Shown: piece by piece, positions 35,401 to 45,206 of the stretch | Layout: every line of letters begins with the position of its first letter | Position numbering within the stretch: position 1 is the stretch's first letter | Origin: Corylus avellana | Taxonomy: Eukaryota; Streptophyta; Magnoliopsida; Fagales; Betulaceae | DNA length: 64,000 bases | Assembly (NCBI RefSeq): GCF_901000735.1 | Contig: NC_081541.1 | Location: 24,161,248 to 24,225,247 of the forward strand | Direction of reading: 5' to 3' | Position numbers and translations under genes: made by a program | Notes under the pieces: model-generated | The model's input: the letters and a program-made list of their open reading frames with translations, nothing else | Databases searched by the model: none | Told to the model about the DNA's origin: nothing

Positions 35401-38400
35401 TGACTGAACCACCCCCTATGGCCATCACCAGGCCTTGCGGGTGGTTTGGTTACCCATTCTAGCTGAATCTAGCGGCAATTCGGCACCCCCAAGACCATGG
35501 AGGGTGGTTTGGTCACCCCATCTGGCCGGCCTAAGGGTGGTCTGACCACACCCCCCATAGAATTTTTTTTTTCTTTTTGTTTTCATTTTTATATTTATAT
35601 TTATATTTTTTTTTTCTTTTTTCTTTTTATATTTATTGTTATACGGGACACATGTTTTATTATTGATGCTGATGTGGCACTCTGATAGGGTCCAGAAAAT
35701 TTAAAATGAAAGTTCATTTTGGAAAATTATTTGTCATTTATGCTTATCCCCGAGAGTTTTAAACCACTTTTTTTTATCCAATGTTATCATCTAGTTTAAA
35801 TCTTTATTACCAATTACAAATCATTGAGTGGATCAATGTTTTCAAGAGACATTGATCAAGTGTATCTAATGTGTATAGGATCAAGTGTATCTAATGTGTA
35901 TAGGTTATGTAATGTTTAATTTACCAAAAAAGAACATGATTTGTTTTTTCGGACATATTCAGTTGGTTTTATTTGTCTCTAAAATTATAAATATTATGTT
36001 TTGACCGAATGGCTTAAAGCCATCCAATTTGGATTTTTCTTATTTGTTATTATTTCTTTGAAAATGGAAAAATTAGATGTAAAAAGAAAAGGTTGTATTG
36101 TAGTCTATAACAAGTAATTTGTGATTGTGACCCGTCCTTGCGTTGGAACCTTTTGATATTGACAACTTATCAAAGAGGCTTCAACACAAACCTTTCACCT
36201 GCTTTCATGGGTATGGCTAGACAAGTGACCTTGGAAGATACCCATTTAGTTCAAGAACAATTTTTTCATTTGAAAAATGGGATATTAATCGACGGTTAAA
36301 AATTTAAAAATGAAAGAAAAACTAATCTCCGTTTATTAATGCTTTTTTAGGGTGTTTTTTTGTGTTTTTTTGTGTTTTGTTTGAAATACCACAACGTTGA
36401 ATAGAAGTAACAAGTTTGATGAATTTATTTTGAGATAGAAGTCCATTTCTTGCTTTCTTATGGAGTCATCCATCAAAGCTTTTTGAAGCCACAATAGATC
36501 TCTTATTTTGGGTTTCAATCTGATCAGGATCTTGCTCTCCATCATAAAGGTGGGCTCACATTTGATAATGTTCTTGAGGCAATTTGGCAATCAGGAATTG
36601 GCAGCACCAATCTTTGGATCACCAGAGAAGATGGGAGATATGTTTTTATTTTTACAACCAATTTTGTAATCCCTAGTAGCAGTAATATGATTGTACTCTT
36701 AAAACCAGCAATGGTGAAAGAAGCAGTGAAGGTGGAGGTAATGGTGCTACTGTTTGACCATATGGAACCTTTGGATGACTCAAGTAGTGGTTGAGGAAGA
36801 CTCACTTAAGTGTTGTTAGGTTGGGTAACTCAGACAGTAATAGTCATTAAAAATTATATTCATCATTAAGCAAGTATGCTGCCCTCATTTCAATCTAGGA
36901 GTGTTAATGTTAAGTTTCAAAAGACACTTTATCTACATTCATTTGCACCTGTAGTCTTTTGAAACTTAACATTAAGAGCAGAATACTTTTATTTTTTCAT
37001 GTATCCTTAATCCTAGTCCTATGTTTTTCTTTTTTTTAAGAAAAAAAAAAGAATCAGCTGTTAGCTTAAGGTTCTACAATTAGACTGTCACCTCTAATTA
37101 CAGGAGACATAACCTTACTAGAAAGGCTATGCTGAAAAAAAGAGGACAAAGTTAATCTAAGCATGCAACAAGGAAGCAACTTAAAGTTCATATTATATAC
37201 ATATTTTAATTATTTTAAGAGGACAAAGTTAAAAAAGCACAATTAAACTGAAACTAAATCCTCCAGAATCAGAAGAAGATATAATCAGATCTGCTTATAA
37301 GGTTGCCTATTGAAATGGAAGATCTTCATAGAAATCAGGGAACAGCTCAGTTCACTAAACAACAAGTAGATTGGTTGACATGGTATGGATTTGGAACACA
37401 GAATAGATAAGATATAATGAAATATGTAAGTTTGTCATCAAACCTTCAGTTCCGGTCTTTTTAATGTCTTAATCACAAATCTGTCATCATGAGAAAGATA
37501 GAAGAGACTGCCACTTTTCCCGGGAGAAGCAAGCTCCCTTAGACCATCATCACCACACATGGACATCATGTAGTCAGCCGCATCTAGCTTGAACATCTCC
37601 CTCAAATTCCTGATAATGTGGTTCCATTAATATGTGCAAATTTATCTAAAAGTTAGTCATACATTTGGTAACTAAGAAAATTGCAGCAAAATGAGAGCTT
37701 ATGCCTGTGTATATGATTAAAACATATGCAAAAAAATATGAGTAATCCTACATACACTCCCACTCCCACTTTCCCACTCCCTGACGTGGCTTTTAATGGC
37801 TTTTAAAATTACCATTAAATTTGAAATGGACTACTATTGGATTTTAATCTAATTATAATTTTAAAAGCCACGTTACAGAATGAAAGTGGGAGTGGGAGTG
37901 TGTAGCATTTCTCTATATATAAAGCAAGGATACACCATTTGTGAAGCAAGTAGACAAGATATATCTAGGTTTATGGATTCAGTAAGCTAAACTTGGTGGT
38001 AAATATGTTGGTAATATATTTTTGTAACTAACACTTCTATAAATTATAAATAGTAACAAAATCAAATTGATCACTTGTGGGAGCCAAAACAATTATAACA
38101 GTTTTGTTTGACTCTTTAAGGAAAAAATGTCAACCACTTCTTGTCTTCTTGTTTTCCTTATATGCCTTTCTTTGCATGCATGTAATGCCCGACATCTTCT
38201 CACAGTTGATGAAATGCTGGGAAAGAAAACTCACTTTTCCATCAAGCTTGGTGCAATTTTTTAATTTTATTTTTTTCATTTGTTGTCATAATACTTAGTT
38301 CTTTTTCCTCTTCAAGTCTTTTAGATATGATTTTGTGCAGAGGGAAACTAGTAATAAAGATGGAATTTAAAGAAACTCAAATGGCCTAAATGATGGGGGG

Positions 38401-41398
38401 GCAGTGAATATATGTGTAATGTTTCAAGTTATTATTTGAACATTCCTAAAGTTGAAATCTAGATCTTTCATAGTCTCCCCACAATATGCAAAATAATTAG
38501 TTTTACTACTTAAAAAACATTTGTAACAGCATGTGCGTTCTATAACTCAAACAGCAGCCAACATCATTAATTGAGTCGAAGCATCTGCTTCTACTGACGG
38601 TATCAAGAATTAGCTTCCACCAAGTCGCAATTCACTTTCACATACTAGGAACTTTGCAGCTTTGAACTACTCGGCAGAAGGTCTACGAAAGTGGGAAGTC
38701 AGAATGGTATCAGAGAACTCTTTCTTGTCCCTCATCTCCTTCCCTCTGTACACTTCACCAAATTGTGATTAGTGCTCCATCCATCTACCCAAGGGTGATC
38801 AATGGTGTATTGTCACCCTAATTAAAAACAGCATTCTATAATGTAGATTCTAAGCCATTCCAATTATTAGAAATGCACCAATAGTACTTTTCAATTACAA
38901 AAGTAACATCATAATTTCCACAGTTTGCAGCCTTTTTGGGATCAAAACAACAAGATGTATATTTAGTACCCCTTAACCAAAGGATTCAATTGCATGGTGC
39001 ACATTCGTTTACTCTTTCACAAGTTAAGAAACCACTGTGCATAAGATGGATGGATACCTGAAGACCATTGGGCAATAGTCTTTCCAATGGAAATCAATAG
39101 AATGGTGTGGAGGTGTAAACTGGGAGCCCTTTCTGGGAAAATACATCCTTATTCTAGCTTGATGACCAAAATCAGAAGATCGCACTTCACGCATGGGCAC
39201 TGGTGTAATCTTGCCAACAGTGTACCTGTGAACAAAATTAACTATTTAACAATTGTAATAGACAAGCATATAAGAATCAATTAAGAAGAAGAAGGAAAAA
39301 AAAAAAAAAAAAAAACAGTAAATGGCGGTAAAAACATACATTGGAAAAACCTAAAAAGAGATGAACAATATGTTAGATCACCAGTTATCCTAAAAACTTA
39401 AGCTGATGAGAAATGACAAACTTAATCTTTTTTTTTTTTTTTTTTTTTTTTGATAACATAGGAGAACTTTACTCAGATTAATTGCACGTCGCAAACACAT
39501 ACTGTACAACTTAATCATTTAATTTATATTCTAATCTATTTTAACATTTCTTCTCACGTATGAATTCAAACTCTCCGTCAATAAGTGAGACCCAACACAT
39601 GAAATATTTAATAAAATGAGAGAGTGAACTATAGAGTAAGGGTTCAAACTCATGACATCTAATTTGATATCAAGTTAAATCACTAGTTATCCCAAGAACT
39701 TAAGCTAATAGAAAATGATAAACTCAATTATTTAATTAATATTCTAACACAATATACCAGCCAATCACACCAAAAGACCATCTTGGCAAGAGTGCAAACT
39801 AATAAAGAATAATCAATCATATATCTTGAAACTTATAATGATTGACAAGAATTCTAACTTAAAATTTAATTAATATTCTAACACAATATACCAGCCAATC
39901 ACACCAAAAGACCATCTTGGTAAGAGTGCAAAATAATATAGAATGATCAATCATATATCTTGAAACTTATAATGATTGACAAGAATTCTAACTAAAAATT
40001 TATAATTTGCATACACAGTAGTAACGTACACATTTGATAATATACACCTTTTTTCAAATAATAAAAGATAGAACTTAGCTTTCTAAGTGCAGGGGCTCAA
40101 TTGGTTTACCTTATACCAAGTTGCAGGTTAAGCATTAAATGATAGCTCTGATTTCCATTGAAAAAATCCAGACATGAGCTCCTTGTTGCTTCTTTCACAT
40201 TAAACTTTTTATGCTGTTTAGTTTTGGGAGATGACTCTGTATATTTCCTAATTCTCTCTTTGATCAAAACTCCTTGCATGTATTCCCGTTCATAAACTAT
40301 AGTACTGTTATCTTGCAACTCATGTTGACCTTCATCAGAGGTGTAGGATGACATGCCTGAAGATTCATGACATTTAAAGTCCCTGGCAGGATCACGGAGA
40401 CTCCAATTTTCATCTAACGATGACCGCTTGTGTGAAATTCGACCTGCATTTCTTAAAGCTCCATCAACAAGAATCTTCTTAAAAAGGCTGCGCTTAACAC
40501 TTGGTCTTGGACCCCTACCTTCCTCTGAGTTCAATGATGAACTATGAGACAAAAGACATTTTCCGTCATCATCTCCAAGAGAGTTACACCACTTATTTAG
40601 AGATGGATGTATACATCCAGCAGGATAGAATGTTCCTTTTCCATCTTTTAGGTCCCTACTCCACTTTCCAACATAATATCCCCCAGAAGCAAACCTATAA
40701 ATTCCAGACCCATGTCTAACTCCATTTAACCAAAATCCGTCATAAAGATCACCATTTACCCATTTCATAATCCCTCTACCACACATTTTACCACCTTTCC
40801 AATTCCCGATATATGTGGTTCCACCATTCCAGCAATACCTGCCACAACCTTCATGTACTCCTTCCTTCCATGAACCTTCATATGTATCAGAATTAAAATA
40901 CTGCTTTCTTCCAATCCCATGCTGAACATTCATTCTCCAGGCTCCGCTGTAAACAGTGCCATCATGTCCAGTAAGGGTGCCAAAACCATGAAGGTGACCC
41001 CCAGAGAAATCACCCTCATATTTTGCCCCAGATAACCAAATGATCTGTCCGTTTCCTGTCATTCTTCCTTGTTCCCAATCACCTTCGTATATTGTTCCAT
41101 CTGACCATGTATATCTACCCTTGCCATTGGGCAGTACTCCCCTAAAATTACCACTATAGACGTCTCCATTTGGAAAGGCCTTGTCACTAAGTCTTAAAAA
41201 ATAAAAAATACAAATACATTTAAACCAAAACTCCATCAGCTCTAGAAAATCAAATCGTACATAAGAAGCACGATTTCATTTATGTACAGCGAGACATTCT
41301 TACTTTGGAAAAGCGAGAGAGAAACAAAGGGAGGAGAGAGAGGGATGGAGAGAACAAGATCTACGAAGAAGTAATTATTACCTTTCAGTGTACTCCAT
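23493..41398 (-). CDS. PIP5K: Phosphatidylinositol-4-phosphate 5-kinase with MORN repeats
   Basis: Makes PtdIns(4,5)P2 from PtdIns4P at the plasma membrane and endomembranes. Coding exons on the minus strand: 41398-41382, 41192-40110, 39225-39058, 37609-37444, 30444-30334, 30240-30053, 26025-25874, 25205-25037, 23769-23493. All introns are GT-AG and the phases join into 776 residues. Eight MORN repeats fill residues 15-198 (first [17 protein letters not shown]). A linker follows, then the kinase from about 353: glycine-rich SPGKSGS 451-457, ATP-site Lys470 in FVIKTLK, catalytic Asp594 in IIDYSLL, metal-binding Asp727 in GIID, and activation-loop KKKVEH 735-740. The start ATG is in a 17-base exon; alternative AG acceptors at 41193 and 41187 differ by two codons and both keep frame. 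This architecture is plant type I/II subfamily B; the MORN region most resembles PIP5K9, but I cannot prove which paralogue. Introns hold many transposons, yet no exon is damaged. Confidence 0.93.
24789..24820. other. Alternating purine-pyrimidine tract
   Basis: Thirty-two consecutive bases alternate purine and pyrimidine (for example TGTGCGCATGCACGCACATG), in a PIP5K intron. Such tracts can adopt Z-DNA under supercoiling. Function is not implied. Confidence 0.6.
25381..25548. repeat. 84-bp tandem duplication in a PIP5K intron
   Basis: ACAAATCGTT starts both units (25381 and 25465). They share TTATCCCCCTCTTCTCATGC and the CTCTCTTGAAAAGAA block and differ at several bases. Non-coding. Confidence 0.8.
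27940..28130 (+). mobile_element. LINE 3' end fragment inside the copia relic
   Basis: The segment ending GAGCGCCTTATGCTTTTTAATG, then TTACATTACTTAATAAAAAAA resembles the 3' end of plant L1-type LINEs, which commonly carry a GCGCCTTTTGC / TTACTTATCAAAA ending. Upstream coding sequence is not recognisable, so it would be 5' truncated. Confidence 0.45.
29110..29303 (-). mobile_element. Non-LTR retroposon (SINE or truncated LINE) with 12-bp target duplication
   Basis: 194 bp with its A tail read as a T run at 29110-29120, flanked by exact TCTTGGGATACT at 29098-29109 and 29304-29315. It lies inside the copia RNase H remnant, so it is younger than that element. A shorter relative is at 39428-39507. 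No clear Pol III boxes are seen, so a 5'-truncated LINE tail is as likely as a SINE. Confidence 0.8.
30655..31315 (-). pseudogene. Copia gag fragment (UBN2-type) in a PIP5K intron
   Basis: Minus-strand gag with [61 protein letters not shown] and [18 protein letters not shown], all characteristic of plant copia gag. Frameshifts near 31030-31040 and upstream stops break it. It stops abruptly at about 30650 before the zinc knuckle; nothing of protease or pol remains. It lies in the same orientation as PIP5K. Confidence 0.85.
31355..31925 (-). mobile_element. PBS and 5' LTR belonging to the copia gag fragment
   Basis: The primer-binding variant TGGTATTAGAGC reads on the minus strand at 31355-31366, followed outward by an LTR with a TATA box (CTATAAAAGC, plus 31707-31716). 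The outer boundary near 31925 is an estimate. With 30655-31315 it forms the 5' third of a copia element. Confidence 0.6.
32315..34759 (+). mobile_element. Short non-autonomous Ty3/gypsy element
   Basis: LTRs of about 596 and 591 bp at 32315-32910 and 34169-34759 start TGATGTAGGAC / TGAAGTAGGAC and end CTACGTCA. A PBS TGGTATCAAAGTAGG starts at 32913. A purine-rich tract AAAGTGGGGGTG precedes the 3' LTR. Flanks GGGGA and GGGCA are a near-match target duplication. The 1.26-kb internal part encodes only a gag remnant; protease, RT, RNase H and integrase are missing. It lies inside a PIP5K intron, antisense to the gene. Confidence 0.85.
33280..34070 (+). pseudogene. Ty3/gypsy gag remnant with proline-rich repeat tail
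   Basis: Gypsy-type gag motifs are readable: [46 protein letters not shown] and [20 protein letters not shown], with TAA and TGA stops replacing conserved Trp or Gln codons. After this, 33812-33940 holds about six 21-base repeats coding PPPPQVQ, and then an acidic tail ([17 protein letters not shown]). The repeat tail replaces the zinc knuckle and pol seen in complete relatives. Confidence 0.75.
34817..35780. mobile_element. Foldback element F9 with nested TRIM
   Basis: Inverted arms: left AAAAGTGGATTAAACCTCC...GGTAAGCATAAATG, right CATTTATGCTTATCCCC...GTTTTAAACCACTTTT. The interior at about 35330-35560 is rich in CCACCCC/GGGTGGT motifs, as in element F8 (54340-55459). The TRIM at 34992-35270 inserted into the left arm. 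The small plus-strand ORF near 35500 is a by-product. Confidence 0.7.
34992..35270 (-). mobile_element. TRIM retrotransposon, copy 1 (complete)
   Basis: Two 76-bp LTRs (34992-35067 and 35195-35270) both run TGTTAAA to CTTAACA. On the minus strand the PBS TGGTATCTAAGCC (35182-35194) follows the 5' LTR and a polypurine tract GAGGGAGAG precedes the 3' LTR. The target duplication AATAT is exact at 34987-34991 and 35271-35275. At 279 bp with no coding capacity this is a terminal-repeat retrotransposon in miniature. Confidence 0.92.
35781..37440. other. PIP5K intron sequence without a recognised element
   Basis: Nothing firm. At 36336-36805 the minus strand has two overlapping ORFs (one with [13 protein letters not shown], the other with [15 protein letters not shown]) that look slightly more protein-like than neighbouring sequence and could be a captured gene fragment, but I recognise no family. 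Confidence 0.35.
37740..37913. mobile_element. Palindromic MITE in a PIP5K intron
   Basis: The left arm contains ACACTCCCACTCCCACTTTC and the right arm its exact inverse, with outer ends GAGTAATCCTACATACAC and, inverted, GAGAAATGCTACACAC. The inner arms share TTTTAAAATTACCATT with related MITEs. About 174 bp, non-coding, able to form a strong hairpin. Confidence 0.75.
39371..39749 (-). mobile_element. TRIM retrotransposon, copy 2, with nested insertion
   Basis: Same family as 34992-35270: TGTTAGATCACCAGTTATCC at the left and TTAAATCACTAGTTATCCC...CTAACA at the right, exact target duplication CAATA at 39366-39370 and 39750-39754. The PBS is decayed (TTGATATCAAATT-like). A non-LTR insertion splits the left LTR at 39428-39507. 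It lies in the intron between the MORN exon and the next exon. Confidence 0.88.
39428..39507 (-). mobile_element. 5'-truncated non-LTR retroposon nested in the TRIM
   Basis: A poly(T) run at about 39428-39451 is followed by GATAACATAGGAGAACTTTACTCAG, the same tail as at 29110-29303. It is flanked by AACTTAATC at 39419-39427 and 39508-39516. About 80 bp, so strongly 5' truncated, which favours a LINE-like origin or shared LINE machinery. Confidence 0.8.
39731..39998. repeat. 134-bp tandem duplication
   Basis: Units 39731-39864 and 39865-39998 both start TTTAATTAATATTCTAACAC and carry CCAGCCAATCACACC and CTTGAAACTTATAATGATTG, with few differences. The unit starts within the right LTR of the TRIM and includes its target duplication and flank, so it postdates the insertion. 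Confidence 0.88.
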
Positions 41399-42102
41399 AA
41401 CCAGGGTATGAAAAGTAATTTAGCTGATCTGGATGCCTTCCACAGGCCTAATCTCAGATACCTTTCTCAACTCATAATGACATGTGAGCACTGTGAGAAG
41501 GAAATTCGTCTTTCAGCTTCACTGCCTGTTTAAGACCATCATGTCTAGTTAGGGACGCTGAACAAACAAGACAGTTTCCGGCTTAGTATTAGTCAAGACA
41601 GGCACATCAAAGAACCGTGGCAATTACAACAATAAAGCTTCCATTCTTCCCTGTTGCAAAAACAAAAATTCACTGCTATACAGTTCTTTTATCATCACTT
41701 TCTCTTTTTTCTTTCTTTCTTTTCAAAAATTGGGTCGCTTCAAAGACCTCAAGAACTTCGATTCTGTTTTCACATAATTATATTACTTCTTAGGTGCATT
41801 CTTTAGCATCAAAAAGAAAACAAAGAGCAGATTGTATAATGCTTTTTTTATGCATCCCAATCTTCACCTAAAAATAAATCTCTGCTTCAAGCGTGCTATC
41901 CCTTTATCAGGCAAATGTTAAACATATGATTTAAAGACAAACCATCCACTCTAAGGCAAGCGAAATGTTAACATCATTATCTCAGCACATGAAGTTCCAA
42001 ATTATTCAGCCAAAAAGCTTCTGAAACAGTTATGGACAAGCATTTCTAGTTGAAAACAAGTAAAGAAAGAAAGGATAGGCACACCATGTAAAGTCATCAC
42101 CA

Positions 42103-42223
42103 ACCATAGTACCCAAAATTTAACAGTTAGCAGGACCCACCGTAGCAGATAAAGTCGCCGATAAAGTCGCCACCTACCATAGTATCTAAAATTTAACAGT
42201 TAGCAGGTCCCACCATAGCAGAT
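42103..42223. repeat. Short direct duplication
   Basis: Units 42103-42150 and 42176-42223 both read ACCATAGTA, then AAAATTTAACAGTTAGCAGG, then CCCACC and TAGCAGAT, differing at about four positions. Non-coding. Confidence 0.8.
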
Positions 42224-44194
42224 AGTTCTGCCAGGAAAGAACCAAGATGACATTTGCATAAGTTTATAGTGAGCCTCTACAAACTAAACAGCCAGTCAAA
42301 TCTTTCAAACTAAAAGGTTTAATGGCACGAATTACAGTCACTGACAGCTAAGCACTCCCTCTTTCAGTCTTTCATGAGTAGTTTGAGCCATGGAAATAAA
42401 AAGGTCCTTCTGAATGATGTTAATAAGCAGAATGTCCTGCATCTTCTTAAATTCAAATCCAAAACTCCACTTAGCAAATTGGGATTTTAGTGCAACTATC
42501 AACCACCCCTTCAAAATTCTCAGCCTAAAGCATAATGCACCATCTAATTGGAGGCATTGTAGGCCACCAACGCTTGTAATACATTTCATCTTAAATGTAG
42601 ACTAATTAATTAACCTATGATTGATCATTTTCTGACTACAAACGCATCTTATCATTCATTCAACAGTCTTTCTCGCACAAAAAATATCAAAAATCCCCTC
42701 CACAATAATACAACACCTAATGTTTGTATTCGCTCAATCCCTCCAAAGCACATACAAACGTACGTTACAAGACAAATTGATGACTTTATCCATCCACCTC
42801 AATTAGCAAAAACTCTCCAAATAATTTTTTTTTTTTTTTTTAAATGAAGCTCTTTAATCAAAGTAACATCATCAGAATCTTATTAGAATAAACTGAATTG
42901 TCCATTCCCAATTTGGCACAAAAACTAAATAATAAATAATTTCTGTGTATAGAAATCTCAGTGACCCCATATAGAGTGATGAACTCACAATTGTACTTGA
43001 TAAGGATAATCAACTTAATCAAGAAAGTAAACACTTGAAGTCTTGAACCAAAACAATAAAATACAATGATTTTAAATGAGAAAACATAAAGCTTGCCTGA
43101 GGTAGATCTCCGAAGCAAAGCTCAAACGAAAGAGGAATCTCAGATGAAATAAACTTCAAGTAAAACGAAGAGAAACCCACTTACTAATTCAGACTGAAAG
43201 AGCCAGAAACCCCATAGATGATTCCCTTTACCAAAATTCCATGCCCACCTCTGCCCACATCAGAAAAATTAAAAAACTATAAAATGAAAAATAGAAAGTA
43301 GCATTAAATTCAAGCGGAGCATGTCCCACCAGCAAGATCCTCTATGCTTGAAGTGACGCTGCACCTCTCTCTCCCTCTCCCTCTCTCTCTCTCTCTCTCA
43401 CCCCACAACTCTTTTTCTAGTTTTAAATGTTGGGTTTTGTTTTGTTGCTGATGCTGTCATGCATGAAGGTTCTGTTTCTCCTTCACGCACCACCAGGGGA
43501 GAACGACAAGGACCACCCATCTACTGTACAGAATGACAGAATCTCGACACGTTTCAGACAGCATTCTCAGACCCACGAGGGCCGCCGTGGGACCCATGTG
43601 GTGGAGTAGAAAAACACCCTGTACTGGTGCTGTACCTGATTGAGACCGCCTGAACTATTCGCCACGGAAGGCATAGCATAACGCATAAAGGCGTGGTGGG
43701 CGCCCGCAGCCAAGCAGCACAGCAGCGTTTGAAATGGGAAATGGAAGTGTGAGTCAGAATAAATAAATAAATAATATGTTATTTATTACCTGAGAATAAA
43801 TAAAAAGTGAAATGACAATATATATTATTATCTCTCTCCGTTTCAAATGGAAGGATTAAGATTTTCTACGGTTGAAAAAAAAATGGGAGAGGATTCCGTT
43901 AGTTTTTTGTTTAGACCATCTTACCCTTGTATTATAATTAACCGATTTTTTTCTAGTCTTTTTCAACCGGAAAGGATCCTAATTCCAAATGAAATGAAGA
44001 TGATTGGTTTCTCAAATATTCAACACTAATAATAAAAATAAAAAATAAAAAATCAAATATCAATTTAAAAGTTAATTTCATTTAAGAAATATTTCTAAAT
44101 ATTCATGTCTTATGTCATTTTTATATTAATGGGTTAATGTGATTATGTCCACCTCATCATTTCAATTTGTTTGTTGTATATGTCTGTATAATAT

Positions 44195-44275
44195 GAGAGA
44201 AAAAAAGTAAAGGAAAATTCAATCTAATGACCTCCGCTTGGATAAGGTGTAATCTAATAGATTGAAGTATCTTGT
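44195..44275 (-). mobile_element. Possible degenerate SINE
   Basis: ATTCAATCTAATGACCTCCGCTTGG resembles the box B-to-body part of the SINE family at 11192-11299 (GATTCGAAC, then GTGACCTCCGCTT). Box A is not convincing. Confidence 0.35.
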
Positions 44276-45206
44276 AAACACTTATCATTCCAATTTTTAA
44301 AAATATAGAAAAGAATAATATATATATATATATTATGACCATTGTTCATAAGTCTACTGAAATTACTCATAAATATATAATGCACAGCTCATCAAACGTG
44401 GCGTTGATTCCTTCGTCCGTGGTCACCATCATCCCACGTGAGGAATTTAGACATTTTGATATTACTTTGATTCTCTTGTTTTTGTGTTTTTTTTTTCATC
44501 ATTGTCCAGATGAGCATCACCTGAATCTCCATCAATTTTTCTTTCTTAAAAAATAAATAAATATTAAAAAAAATGGTACGAAAAACTACCAAGTTTTTAA
44601 TAGACAAATTCCAATGAGTATAAAAGGATTGGAATTTTAGTATTTAACATAAGAAAGCATAGTGAATGGTTGAGGTTCCTAATGTTATTAGGCACAGGCT
44701 TGTGATTCCGAAAATGGGTCGGATATGAAGTCGATCAGGCTTTTTGCTGTACGCATTGTATTGATTGTTACGTTTCCTACTAGAATTCTTCGAATTTGGT
44801 TCTGAAAAAACTTCCCACCCATGATCAATTTCGTTAAGGGGTTGTTATTGTTTGCGTTGATTGGCGATCAATAAGGATAACACATATGTGCTTTGATATC
44901 ACTTGACATAGCGGAAGCTGGAAGCTAGTAACAACAATCAAAAGCTTCTTCGTCTTCTAATTAAAAGATAGACACAAGCCAAAAAGTTTAAAAAAACTAT
45001 AAAAATCTGCAGTAAAATTTATGAACTTCTCAAAAATTCAAAACTTAACATTACACACACCTACCTTCGGTAAATGCTTGGAGCACAAGGAAAATTCTAA
45101 GCCTATTAAGGAAGCTCCTGTAATAACAGAAAACTGAAATCAAATAAAATCTATAACTAAAATCCAAAACTTGGCGATTGCATCTTTCCTTATTCAATTC
45201 TTGCTA

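Larger units (their letters stand above)
41399..45206. other. Intergenic: PIP5K 5' leader and promoter, demethylase 3' end
   Basis: 3.8 kb without a further gene. It should contain the PIP5K leader and promoter (nearest the 41398 side) and the 3' end of the demethylase transcript. A 73-base-offset duplication occurs at 42103-42150 and 42176-42223 (TAAAATTTAACAGTTAGCAGG-like). CT-rich DNA at 43363-43400 (CTCTCTCCCTCTC) is the sort of pyrimidine tract often found near plant transcription starts, but its role here is unproven. A degenerate SINE-like stretch lies near 44200-44270. Confidence 0.5.

Noticed and set aside
36336..36805. Small gene nested in the PIP5K intron
   Set aside because: Two overlapping minus-strand frames with mildly protein-like composition, but no family, start context or splice structure that I can support.
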